Positions 1 through 11,152 of a stretch of 64,000 nt of DNA are shown piece by piece (position 1 is the stretch's first letter; each line of letters opens with the position of its first letter). Below the pieces are notes generated by a model. It was not told the DNA's origin, made no database searches, and saw only the letters and a program-made list of their open reading frames with translations. This DNA comes from Reticulitermes speratus (lineage: Eukaryota; Arthropoda; Insecta; Blattodea; Rhinotermitidae), in the NCBI GenBank assembly GCA_021186555.1, contig JAJKFL010000003.1, positions 46,039,908 to 46,103,907 on the forward strand, read 5' to 3'. Made by a program: the position numbers and the translations under genes.

Positions 1-84
1 TACTTTAAGGTATCCATTCACATGCAGTTATTGGTCAGGCCGTTATATGACAGTCCGTTGACCGAAAGTAGACAGACTAGACAG

Positions 85-870
85 AAATCCACCTCCATAG
101 AGCACAGTCCTTCTGAGAGGTAACAGGTCCTCAGCTATTCAAGAAATTCCCCGCATTTTATGGAACCCGAAGTTCATTACCACTCACAAGACCTCGCCAC
201 CTGTCCCTATCCTGAGCCAGATCAATCCAGTCCATGCCGCGATCCCACTTCCTGAAGATCCATTTTCATATTATCCTCCAATCTATGCCTAGGTCTTCCA
301 AGTGGTCTCCTTCCCTCAGGTCTCCCCACCAAATCCTGTATGCACCTCTCCTCTCCCCCATACGTGTTACATACCCCGCCCATCTCATTCTTCTCGATTT
401 TATCACCCGAATAATATTTGGTGATGAGTACAGAGCATAAAGTTCCTCGTTATGTAGTCTTCTCTACTCCCCTGTTACCTCGTCCCCTTAGGCCCAAATA
501 TCCTCCTTCAGCACCATATTCTCGAACAACCTCAGCCTTTCTTCCTCCCGAGTGTAGAGATCAAGTCTCACACCCATACAAAACAACAGGCAAAATTATA
601 GTTCTGTATATCTTAATCTTTATATTTTTTGGTTAGCAAACTGGAAGACAAACATTCTGCACCGAATGATGGCAAGCATTCCCAGGCTTCAATCTCCTCT
701 TAATTCCTTCATTACTGGAATTTCCTTTCGTTACAGTCCTTCCCAAATATTTCAACTGTTCCACCCTTTCAAAGGGTGTTATCTATCTTTATGTTTTCAT
801 TTTGTCCTGCAATATGATCTCTAGACCGGTACACAGGTGTGCAAGCATTTCTTGCATTCTTTCGTATCTT
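85..870 (-). mobile_element. 3' part of a non-LTR retrotransposon (LINE), degraded
   Basis: Read on the minus strand this encodes the C-terminal part of a LINE reverse transcriptase. Near 730-790 it gives the typical post-catalytic block VEQLKYLGRTVT. Further downstream come [18 protein letters not shown]-like residues, and after the coding end a 3' segment shared with the fragments at 12915-13184 and 22865-22972. Stops and at least one frameshift interrupt it, so it is a dead copy. The 5' part is missing here and I could not define a target-site duplication. The plus-strand open frames at 234-636 are shadows of this element. Confidence 0.75.
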
Positions 871-3325
871 CTTCCTTTTAAACAGCATGTCCGCCTGGCC
901 TACGGCCGCTACAGCCACGTAATCGTATCCTGTTCCTTATCAAAAAATATGTCCGCCCCAACCACGACGTGGCCGCTTCGCCCACTGTCCGCCTGGCCCA
1001 CGGCCGCTACAACCACGGAACAGTTACAGTGCCTGGGATCTGCAGGCACAGGCTGTTCATAAGTACATATCGTCACTTTCAGTGTCAAGGGCACCCTGAT
1101 TCAACGAAGCGATAAGTGGTTGACCTTACTAACTTCATTATCGGACCGTGTTTGCACAAGATCTCTCTTTCAAGGATCAGTGTAAAAGTGACTTTACTTA
1201 TCAGTAATAAGGAAAACAGTGCCGTAACACCGTAGGTATAACGTCAAGCGTTCTTAACCTCAGCATTATACGAAACTTGGTCTTTTTCATGCCCCGACCT
1301 CTTTATTTACAATGAAAGGGCCCAGGCACCCACCGGATAAGAGGCTCGGTGGGAAATACTGCTCTTCGGTATGCGGTTCAGAACAGCCTGAAAAAAACTC
1401 CGACTATGGTCAGCCAGGCTATACTATACTAACTGATCTATCCTGGCTCATTTCACAACACTTGAAGGTGTCAAATACACTGGCTGTGTGGAATTGTACG
1501 CTGGTTGCTGTTCTGTGTTAAAGCTGTGAGGGCAGTCAAGTAGGTGTTGCAGGGACGTGCGTGAACACCGGCAGCAACTTCTACATAGCCGTGTTCATTA
1601 CAGAATAGACAGTCTTTCTGTACCAAGTATTATAATTTCGAATTTATATTATGGGCTTCTATGCCATGATACCATGATCTGTTTTTGGAGGTTACCATCG
1701 TTTCGGAAAAACCTGTCGCCTCAGTCGTCTAACCTGAAGATGGCAGCAGTATGTTCGCGAAACTTTCATAACCACAGGAAACCGCAAAGTGAAATAAAGC
1801 AGATGATAAAAACATACATTTTTAACATCTCGGAAACCTAAAACTATGCACGTTTAAACAAATGTAACTACACTGATGACATTTCTACGACGTCTCATGT
1901 TTCTGTATTGTGTGTTGCGTTCTCGCATTAAAGAAACGCATAATAAGTGGGTTACATTCGTCTCTGTGTACATACGTCATGTCATTTAGCACTCCGTTAA
2001 ATGATTCAGAATGAGGTCGGTGTTAGGCCTCTATATTGGCAGTATTGCTTAAACTTACGTGATGGCCTTCGTGAGTCACGTGTTTTACGGCACCGTACAC
2101 GTTGTTTCAAAAATTTCTAATTAACCTGTTGCTGTAACATCTACCCTGAAGAAGGAAGTTGTACATTACATCGAATCGCTAGTAAAAACGAAACTACATG
2201 ATATCATAGCCTAGAAGGCTATAGTCTAAATATTCACAGTCTTATAAGCCTTAAATCTCATATAGGTCTTATTTATTTCCATATCAGTTTAGCTATTTTG
2301 CGAGTAATTCGTGTTATGCATTAAGCTAGAACAGAAATTGTGTCGTGTTTCTAAATACACTCGTCGTCTGTAACAGACTGACATATCGTGTAGGCTCAGC
2401 AAAAATATTATTATTCCGGATTAACAGTTTTAATTTTAAACATTTCTCCTTGTGAACTTATATTTAGAGAAATACAAGGAAACGTAATTTACGTCCACGT
2501 AACGTGTTAAGTACGATCAACTTTGTCAGATTTAGCTTATAAGGTCAATAAATGGACATCCAGGACAATCACGTATTCAAGACGCTTTTCGAAATTGTAT
2601 ATAGGAACTTATAATTTATTATAATTTCATCTTAACCATTCGGTGTTTCCTTTTTGCGTCACCACCATCACCGCCATCACCACCATCACCACACTGACAG
2701 TAATTATTGCCCGGCTTGTAGAAAGTGATCCACAAATGATAGCTGGCGTTGTATTCTGTCTACTAGCATGAAACAAAAGAAGGAAATAAAAGCTGAATAT
2801 GGGGTCAGACTACGTCAATTTATGGAACTTATAAATTGTACGGAATTTGGGAATTCAAAACTGTAAGAAATTTTCCTCCATGCAATACTTTATATGGTAA
2901 CAAGCCAATCTACCTAGTCACAGGCGACATGCATGTTACTAACATTACTAAATAAGTGACCTACTGTAAATATAAGCAGCTTGATACACAGAGAAAACGG
3001 ACGAACAAATATTTTTGAAGGAAATAAATCACTACTTACACTAGAGTGTGAAGTGCTGATAAGTATTTCATAAACTATGAGAAATCACACAGTCTTATGT
3101 TATTCAGTTTACACTTCCTCAGCTCACGGGCTGGCACAACCTTAGACAAATCTGTAGGCATACGTCCAGTTCCCTGAAAATTTGACTGGACGGGTATATT
3201 GCCTGTGGAATAGCTTGTAGTACAAATAGCAGTGCATTATTTATATTAGTGGCGTGAACAGCATAAGCTGGTCGAAAGGTTACCTCGGAATGTCTAGAAT
3301 AAGATGCTGTTTAGGTGAGATGTGT
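871..3325. other. gene-free stretch with minor repeats
   Basis: I see no supportable gene. Two copies of a GC-rich unit beginning TGTCCGCCTGGC lie about 96 bp apart (near 888 and 985). A CAC/CAT trinucleotide run lies at 2657-2695. The rest is AT-rich with no long coding frame. Confidence 0.5.
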
Positions 3326-3326
3326 C

Positions 3327-3720
3327 GCCCTCGGTGGACTAGTGGTTAGCGTGTCGCCACTGGACCAAGGTTCGCGGGTTCGATCCCGGCCGAGGGCGAT
3401 GGATTTTGAAGGGTGATAAGGGAAGTAAAGGGGAAGTAAAGCCGTCGGTCCCATGTCGTAGATTTACGGCATGTAAAAGAACCTTACGGGCATGGATAGA
3501 ACTAGTAATGTTTCGTAAGCAAAATCAGCGGCCATTTCTCACCCAAAGTTCTGACTGCTGCTAGATGGCTCTAGCAGTCACATCAGCGAAAGGGAATTAG
3601 ATAGATACCGAAGATAACGACGAAATCCGGAATGGAAAATTGCGATGAATTTCAACGTTGTATTGGAAATAGAATAACTGAATGAATGATCGATAGAGCT
3701 CCGCCTGCTTTCTCTTGCAC
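3327..3720 (+). mobile_element. tRNA-derived SINE
   Basis: The head (about 3329-3400) is tRNA-like. It has a Pol III B-box GGTTCGATCC at 3377-3386, an A-box-like TGGACTAGTGG upstream, and ends GCCCTCG / CGAGGGC that pair like an acceptor stem. A non-tRNA body follows, including GTCGGTCCCATGTCGTAGAT, and the element decays around 3700. A tRNA head joined to an unrelated body is the hallmark of a SINE, so I do not call a tRNA gene. Confidence 0.75.
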
Positions 3721-5955
3721 AGATAATGTTTATCTACCTAATTTCTTGTTTGACAACACTTTGATTTCTTAACTTCCACACCAGCGAGACAATTGTCATT
3801 GCCACTACGTCGCGTCATAATTAGGACTCTGACGACAGGTTTCTATAGGGAATAGGTACGTACGTATGTATATTTTATTCGGCATTACCTCGTGAAGTGC
3901 CATGTGGCAGTTGAGGTAGTCGTATGATGTTAACCTCTGCACCAGACTAAGGTGTTTGTTCAGCATTATGGTGCTTTACCACTACGTATGAAGCGATAGG
4001 ATAATGAAGCTGACACTTACCCTGTCTTGTGCCAAGGTTAAGAACGCGTGGAGTTATAACTCCACTTTTCCATACGTGTGTTAGGCGTGTTGCTTAATTA
4101 AGCAGAAGGAAAAATTACTTTACGACAAATATGCATTTGCTGTGGGTGACATCCCATTATGTTTTGGCAACAAGTACACACAAAAATGCAATCGTGCTTT
4201 CGGTGGACACAAATATGACGTGTAATTCAGTACGCCTTTACCGTGTGTGCTTGCCTTTGCCATATAACACAGTCAAAGATTAACGCTTAATCCTTACGGT
4301 ATTCTGACCCAGGGGCATAGCTGAGGGGGGGGGGGTTGTGAGGCCATCTCGGTCGGCGGAGTCCAAGGGATAGCAAAATGAATATTAAACTGAAAGAATT
4401 TGATTTTATGCGCACAACAATTTTTAAATTATTGAGCTGAATAAAATTGAATCCAATAATGTGTTTTGTTTTTAACGTAATTTCTGTTAGGGGTGGCCAG
4501 TGTGATTAATTTCGCCGGGCGCAAAAAAAAAAAAGACTTTTCTGATTGACATGGATTCAAATGTAGGCTGACGTAATTACCTTACTGCGCCTGATACAGT
4601 ATCGACAGGAATGGTGCTGCCACATTTACAAAGGCTCATACCCACTTGTGTGTATCTGCTGAAACATGGAACATGATAACATAGAAATATGAAGTTTTAG
4701 TTTTACGATTATTCACCTAACGACCATTCACGTTAAGGCATTTTCTTCCTTACCCGTCTTTATTGCCACAACAAAAACACGCGAAGGACAGCTCCAGAAA
4801 CTCCTCAAAAGCGTCGCTCCTAGTCTTCCGACAAGCGTCGAATAGCTTTCTTCTGTTAATTAAAAATAGCTGACTTCTATGTTTTGACACACTGTTTAGA
4901 TTTTTACAGAGTTTACAACATTTCTTTCTTTCCCGAAAATGGAGGGATCACGTTCTTTCTACACACTGGTAACTCACTACCAGAACATATGTTGCCAAAT
5001 CCCAGCAGACAGCAAGTTCCATGTTACCGCTGTTAGAATATCACATCATGCTTATTTTGTGTTATTTTAATTATTGCTGTTTTTTAAAACTAACCACAAA
5101 GTGGGGCGTTTTGAGACGATCGCATTATATAAGGTGACTATTTCTTCCTTGGCCAATTCGGGGACGGACACAACAATGACATAACAATTACAAAGATAGA
5201 CACGCTAGTCATGTTTGTACATCTTACCGTACGTACATCTTTACTGTTTACTGCTCCATGCGCAGCAGTGTTGCCATCTCCTCTTCGGGACAGTCGCTAA
5301 CAAGATCCAAGAAAGTCTCCATTCTAAAGACTATTATCAGGAATTGAAATAAAATGGGAACAATAGAAGGTGGGGACAAAATCTGGAGCAAATTTAGTCC
5401 TGGACATAAGCCTTCGTGGACTGAACTCGAAAATCCGGGACAAATGATCACCTGACAACCTGGTCATGAAATGGGAGAAGTGACTTGCATGTAATAACTT
5501 ATATAGACTTATTATGTATCTTCACTTTGTTTACACTTTATATTTAAAATTGTCTAACGTAATTTGTTTTCATTGGCAGGCTTGGGTACCTGCAAGATAC
5601 AAAGAAATGCGTAAACTGTCCTAGAAGTTAGCGACAGAACTCTAATGCCGAAATTACGCGGGGTGTGCGTATACTGTGCGTGGATTAGATGGAATGAAAT
5701 TGCGCCATTTTCATTAATATGTAACACGGAAGGCTTGTGAAAGACGGATCACGGTAATGCATTTTTGGTCGATGACACATCTCGAATTATCACATTTATA
5801 TTCACTTAAGAAACGTTCACTTAGGAAACTTCACAGTGTAGTTCACATAATTTCATAACAGTAGAAGTAAATATCCTATACTGTATTTATAGCCTATATA
5901 TGTATGCATTTTAAAGCGATTTTCTTGTAGAGGTTCGACACTTTGTAATAAACCC
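3721..5955. other. gene-free stretch
   Basis: No host gene is supported. A short degenerate copy of the 3' part of SINE family A (CCAAGGTTAAGAACG) lies near 4034-4080. A G-run lies at 4324-4336 and an A-run near 4525. The 67-residue frame at 5248-5451 has no recognisable features. Confidence 0.45.
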
Positions 5956-5984
5956 TTAAAAGACGAAAAAAGTGAAAGTGCTCT

Positions 5985-6175
5985 TCTATCCAATGCTTCC
6001 CGATTTCCGAAAGAGCATTGCTTTTTGGTAGGCCCGCAGATTTGGCCCGTTTGTCCTTCTGGTAAGAGCAGCGTATAGATGAGGATGGGTATGGAGCACT
6101 GGTGGAGTGATAAGAAAACCGAAGTACTCGGAGAAAAACCTGTGCCAGTGACACTTTTCAAAGATGAAGTTTTTC
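5985..6175 (-). mobile_element. SINE family B fragment
   Basis: On the minus strand this carries the family B body segment TTTTTCTCCGAGTACTTCGG followed by a 'CCACCAGTGCTCCA' block. The same blocks occur in the fuller plus-strand copies at 28358-28632 and 50620-50840. The short minus-strand frames here come from this repeat and are not genes. Confidence 0.65.
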
Positions 6176-6380
6176 TCCATTATATTTAAAAGATTCGGCT
6201 CGTACCTCGTAGAGAACACACTCCGTCTCGGTTATAAAAACTGTAATAAAATGCTGCAAATAATCGCAGTTTTCTTTCTGAGATTCATACCAAGCCAACA
6301 AATGCACTCTGTAGGCAAAACTTATAAATGTTGAATGTTAAACCTGACAGTAAACAACACAACCGATGAGCTTTAAACGG

Positions 6381-6830
6381 TCAATATATGCTGTATTGCG
6401 TCATGCAGTTCACCAGTTTATTAACATATTCACTGTCTAGCTGTGCGCCACAGTTGTTGCTCCCAGAACGATGTATAGCCGCATAATCATAGCAGGTGAT
6501 TTCTTCGTCGCCATTGCAGTCGTGTCCGTACCTCAGCATATAGTTCTGCACGGCTCTCTCTGCACACCACTTGTCATTAGCACAGCGTGTGTAAGCGCCG
6601 TCGGCATACGAACTGTCCTGGTCCAACACGGGCCGCTGTCCGTCGTTCCAGTACCCCCACGTCATCGCATAAGGCCCGCAAGTGTTTGGGCTACACCCTA
6701 TATTGAAATCACAATTCGAAGTCGCTTCACAGATGCATTGTAGACATTCCGAGCTGACTGGGTCGAATTGAGGTTCGGCCCAGTGCAGAAGGCTGCATAT
6801 TAGTAACGTCAGTAAAACGTATCGTGACAT
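6381..6830 (-). CDS. i-type (invertebrate/destabilase-family) lysozyme, secreted
   Basis: The gene is a single exon of about 149 codons. I chose the ATG at 6830-6828 because it starts a clean signal peptide (MSRYVLLTLLICSLLHWAEP); the frame is open 13 codons further upstream but without a better leader. The mature part is cysteine-rich with the i-type signature: SSECLQCICEA, IGCSPNTCGPY, a W-rich YW segment, then RCANDKWCAERAVQNYM and DCNGDEEITCYDYAAIH. The length fits the family. Family members cleave peptidoglycan, and some have isopeptidase (destabilase) activity. By my hand alignment to bivalve i-type lysozymes, the catalytic Glu and Asp positions are not conserved (the CEATSNC and CSPNTC segments lack them). 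Many insect members are reported to be weak or inactive as muramidases. A TATA box lies upstream. The protein is probably secreted into haemolymph or gut. Confidence 0.9.
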   Translation of the reverse strand: MSRYVLLTLLICSLLHWAEPQFDPVSSECLQCICEATSNCDFNIGCSPNTCGPYAMTWGYWNDGQRPVLDQDSSYADGAYTRCANDKWCAERAVQNYMLRYGHDCNGDEEITCYDYAAIHRSGSNNCGAQLDSEYVNKLVNCMTQYSIY

Positions 6831-6911
6831 TCTGAGGTGACTGTAATTAAACGTAAATCCCCACTTCACTGTTCACTGCGGTGGAACAGAATTTGAATGT
6901 TCTGGACACAC

Positions 6912-6924
6912 GTTTTATATAAAA
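6912..6924 (-). promoter_or_regulatory. TATA box of the lysozyme gene
   Basis: On the minus strand the sequence TTTTATATAAAAC lies about 85-95 bases upstream of the lysozyme ATG. That is compatible with a transcription start near 6885 and a roughly 50-base leader. It is the only strong TATA-like site nearby. The assignment is by position and sequence only. Confidence 0.5.
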
Positions 6925-7107
6925 CTATCCTTCTAGTCTCACCCCCTCCAACCTCATGTTTTTAGTGGTCAAGTTAATTATAAGTTCGGAAGCGAAGGGC
7001 GAATGTCTGCTACGTAATTTCCCAAGCAAAGCAGCGGTATAAAAATACTGAATGCAATAAGGAGGTATGTCGCAGTGTTAAATGCAAAATCAGTTTTATC
7101 TTTATTT

Positions 7108-7316
7108 CGCCGATATTTTGTAAAAAGGGGACAACTGAATGTAGCTCAAAGTGACAATTAGCCCCTTTTTGCAAAACACGGGCGAAGTGTCCCAGTTTTC
7201 AGAGGAACCTGCTGCCTCCATCATCATCACTTACATGTCGCCCCTATTTCGCTAAAAGTGGACAACTCAATGTAGCTCAAAGTGGCAGTTAGCCTCTTTT
7301 TACAAGAGAGGGGAGA
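7108..7316. repeat. two direct copies of a ~75-bp unit
   Basis: Two diverged direct copies (about 7111-7165 and 7241-7295) share GTGGACAACT / GGGGACAACT followed by AATGTAGCTCAAAGTG, spaced 130 bp apart. They look like remnants of a tandemly duplicated repeat. No coding capacity was seen. Confidence 0.6.
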
Positions 7317-7815
7317 TTTGTTATAAAATGTACGGTTAACACCTGAAACACATTAAGGAACTGATAAAAACAAAAAACTGTGTTATAATGAGTTAGTTTT
7401 ATATTCCTGCGTGTTTCATATTCGAGACGTGCGTAGCGGATCTATGAAATTTGTTTTTATGTCACAGTAAAATTTAACGTGACTAACTTCCCTTTATTCG
7501 TATAGATATAGAACGGGGCACGAAAAAGTAGTACAGTGTTCGCGTCAATATCAATAAGAGGTTTATTAGTAATAAAATAATAACAAATTTCATATTACAT
7601 TTCGAAAGTTATTTTGTTGTTATTAAAGAATGTTAGTTACCAATTTGAAGGTTGTGCTGAAAATGGTCTCCACCGGCAACAACGCAAAGCGATGCGGGGC
7701 TACTTTTTCTTTCGACACTCTGTATTTTAGTGATCTCAAAAGAGTGTTGATATTAAAGTGGACAATACAAGACATCAAATATAAGCATTACTGAGAATTT
7801 AAACCTCCTTCAAAC
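7317..7815. other. gene-free stretch
   Basis: AT-rich sequence with no long frame, tRNA-like head or clear inverted repeat that I could identify. Confidence 0.4.
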
Positions 7816-8065
7816 ATCTGTCTCAGTGGTGCTACAGGCCAAGGCAGCCCAGGTCCTCCCCTGTTCCAGTCTTCTTGATTTATGTTTGTGGACATCAGAC
7901 AGGACTTCTTGGACGAGGAATCATCCCGTGCAGAGACTTATTTCAACAAAACACAACACAGCACAAGCAGAGATACTGTTCATGCCCAGAGAGTGGCTCA
8001 AACCCACGGTCTCGTGTCTTAGTTCTGCAAGACAATACATGCCTCAGGCCGCGCTGTCACTCTGA
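7816..8065 (-). mobile_element. degenerate SINE-like repeat (antisense)
   Basis: Composition and layout resemble an antisense tRNA-derived SINE. On the minus strand a GTGGGTTTGAGCCACTC stretch could be a decayed B-box, and a family-type body follows. The two overlapping plus-strand frames here have no domain features, so I attribute them to the repeat. Confidence 0.35.
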
Positions 8066-10020
8066 TAGGCTAGAGATGGATATGCAAAAAACACAATCGA
8101 TTACTGAGAGTACTTCTGTAGAAGGTAACGTTCAAGTGGCCAAGAAAGTTCCTTTCTTCATAAAACTGGAAAATTTTATTACAGTTTTAATAAGAACCAA
8201 AATTAACCAACTCTACACCTCAAGCTCTCTCTCTTACGAACTATTTTAATATTATCTTCCTATACTCGCTAGTCTTCCCTTCAGATTGCACGACTAAACT
8301 TGGCGCACTTATTATCTCTCACATGAGTGTTACGTGCCCTGCACGTGTAAGCTTCTTGCTTTTGATTATCTTAATACTATTTAATGAATATTTCAAAATA
8401 TGAATTTCCTCATTATGCAATTCATCCAGCATCCTCAGGAAAATATAAGCCGTGATTCTATGTGCTTTGAACAGCTTTATAATAGTGTATTATTTTGAAA
8501 AAAAATGTAACGAAACTTGTGGGACAATTTTGAAGTAATTTTTGTCACTGGAGAAGGTACACAGTTACTATGTGGAAGAAGTGTTATTGTACTAACGATG
8601 AATGTAGATTAGTACTGGATGAAGATAAGTTGCGATTTTGTTAATATTTTAAGTTAGTTTTATTACTGTGACAAATATACCCAAATGCATAATTCTTATT
8701 AAAGTTGTTTATAATTTTATGCTATTAAAAACTGAAAGACGAAAAAATGAATGTGCTAAATTGGAGGAGTTCAATGTATTTTAGAGAAATATTCTCTGCA
8801 GAAATTAAACTGGTAAAATAGCAAATTTAAAGCCGTTAAAATACATTCTAATTTTATGTTACTGTGTTCTTGGATGTGACAACGTACAGTCCGATAGAAA
8901 TTTATTATCAGTTCGAAGGAACTTTGACTCTGTCTTTAGCGTAGAAGAGGCAAATTCTTCTACCATGAAGACGGGCACGTCAGGCACCTCCGAAACTTTG
9001 GTAAATTTCTACCCGATCGTACAGCATCATTTCCTGAGGAGTTTTGTGTTTATATTTACAACCATAAGAATATGTATTTCACATATTTGGGTTGTCCGGG
9101 TTTGAGAGCTTACTGCAGCATATTGTTTTTCATATAGCTGAAGAATATATCTAGGAAAAAAGGTGTCTTTTTGCACTCCAATTTGGGGCACACCTTTTCC
9201 TTATTCTTACACCGTCGCTAAAGAAATGATAATCAAGACGGAGTGCGGCGAATGATAATGCGACATTGTTGTAATACAATGATATTGCAAGCATTTTGCG
9301 ATATGTGCCCCTCATTCTGCCTTTCAATATTTTAACATTCAAACAGTAACAGCAGACAAATCACAGCAGCACTTCTAAGTAAATAAGTCTAAACTTTACG
9401 TTACTTGTACCGTACATTTGTCTGCGTAAGATATATATAAATAAGTCTAGTTTGTATCGCCATATATCATTCTCCCTCTAAACATAAGAACTACAATATA
9501 GTAAACAAAAAAATACTATGCACGGTTTGGGTGTGTTGAGGCACGATTTTCAAGACATATAATCTACCGATTTCTTTTTAATCGTAAACCAAGACTATAT
9601 AATTATAAGGTTCAATTTGTATTACACTTGTTATGATGCTTAAACTTTATAGAATATAGTTCTTGAGTTCTTTTTTAAACTCTTACCTCTTAGTTGTTGA
9701 TTTTATTTCGCTTCTGTGACCTATACTTGAATTAAAGGTGGAATATCTTTACTGCGGGATTTGGATTCTTGGAATATCGCCATATTACGAACATCACAGA
9801 CCGTGAAAGATTTAAAGCCGGAACTTCATTATTACACTTATATGAATGTGTTTTTATAAGAAAGAGGACTGCGAAATAAGATATGGCATGTTATGTTTTG
9901 GTTACAGGAATGTTTAGTTTGGAGATAGAATTACTGGTAAATTCACAAACATACATCTGGCTTAAAGGAAAAATTTCATGACACTGAATCTTTGAATTTG
10001 TAAATTTAAATCTTTAATAC
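8066..10020. other. gene-free AT-rich stretch
   Basis: No gene or named repeat supported. Several short AT-rich frames only. Confidence 0.4.
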
Positions 10021-10023
10021 AGA

Positions 10024-10165
10024 AAGCGGCCGGGGCGTGGCGTTGACCACCCACCCCCATCTAGTGCCGAGGTTAAAGAAAGAATAGAGCTATACCTCTT
10101 CTCCCCCTCTGGGCCTTCATGGTCTATTCTAGGGTGAAATTTACCTTATTTTATTTACCTTTATT
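10024..10165 (+). mobile_element. SINE family A, 3' fragment
   Basis: It matches the 3' half of the fuller copy at 10655-11150: the AAAGCGGCCGGGGCGTGRCG block, GTTAAAGAAAGARTAGAGCTA, then CTCTGGGCCTTCATGG, ending in a TTTACC-type tail. The tRNA-like head is missing, so this copy is 5'-truncated. Confidence 0.8.
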
Positions 10166-10654
10166 TAAACTTTAACTGTGTTCCTAAAGGTTCAATTCAA
10201 GTCCCTGAGATTGTTGATAAAGTACAGCAGGTTATTCAAGACATAAAATGTTTTTATTTCTCCTATAAAATCAAATGCATACAGGTAACGCAAAAGTGCC
10301 AGAGGATGTAAGTAGCAGATTCTAATCTTCTTCATATCAAATCTTACATACTTAGAACCAAAATTTTAGAAATAATATCTATTGTTCCGTGACAGGAAAA
10401 ATGCCACCTGGTATCTATCCTTTCGTCCCTCTTCTATTCCCGAGATTTAAAAATGCGGCAAAGTGCGACAGTTGCTGCTTTGTCGATTTGCTCTTAGATT
10501 TATTCTAGAACCGTGGACTTTAAAAAAGAGACATTTTTCAAGAAATTCAGGTGTTACTTATCCTTTTGAAAATTCTATGTCAATGTTCTCAGTTTCGATT
10601 CCACGTTCTTGTGTTCATGTGGTATAAGAAGTGCATGTCAGAAGGTGCAGTAAG
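10166..10654. other. gene-free stretch
   Basis: AT-rich spacer between two SINE copies. No coding or structural signal was seen. Confidence 0.4.
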
Positions 10655-11152
10655 TGAGCATTAGCTTAGCACTTACGTCGGGATAGCGACTCGCTACGGG
10701 CTGGACGGTCCGGGGATCGAATACGCCGATCCCGTTGGCCGCGCGGTTTAAAGCGTGGGTCTGCGGCCGCTCGCTTGCTGGGATTGTGGGTTCGAATCCC
10801 GCCGAGGGCATGGATGTTTGTGTTGTGTTTGTTGTATAAGGACTAGTATGAAACATAAAGTGACATGAAGGACGGAAGGATTTAAAAGTACAAAATGGAT
10901 CAAAGAAAAAAAAATACCCGTGGGGGCGAGATTTTCAGCACCCATCCAGACCGGCCCTGGGGCCCACCCAGCCTCCTATACAATGGATACCGGGTCTCTT
11001 GCCCGGGCGGAAAGCGGCCGGGGCGTGACGTTGACCGCCCACCCTCATCTAGTGCCGGGGTTAAAGAAAGAGTAGAGCTATATCTCTACTCTCCCTCTGG
11101 GCCTTCATGGCCTGTTCTAGGGAGAACTTTACCTTTACCTTTACCTTACGTC
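10655..11152 (+). mobile_element. SINE family A, split by a nested SINE
   Basis: The outer tRNA-derived SINE has its head at about 10655-10724 (CGGGCTGGACGGTCCGGGGA, tRNA B-box region) and its body at 10918-11152, ending in TTTACC repeats. Comparison with the uninterrupted copy at 21937-22220 shows the outer element is broken exactly where a second SINE sits (10725-10912). Confidence 0.85.
10725..10912 (+). mobile_element. SINE family C nested in SINE family A
   Basis: This is a second tRNA-derived element: GCCGATCCCGTTGGCCGCGC head, GGGTTCGAATCCCGCCGAGG B-box region, A-rich 3' end. The 5-bp sequence AATAC occurs on both sides (10720-10724 and 10913-10917), as expected for a target-site duplication. 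The fuller family member is at 55679-55950. Confidence 0.8.

Noticed and set aside
2657-2695. poly-His-like coding repeat
   Set aside because: A CAC/CAT simple repeat with no surrounding frame.
3329-3400. tRNA gene with A and B boxes
   Set aside because: It is followed by a SINE-type body and lacks a convincing anticodon arm, so it is the tRNA-derived head of a SINE.
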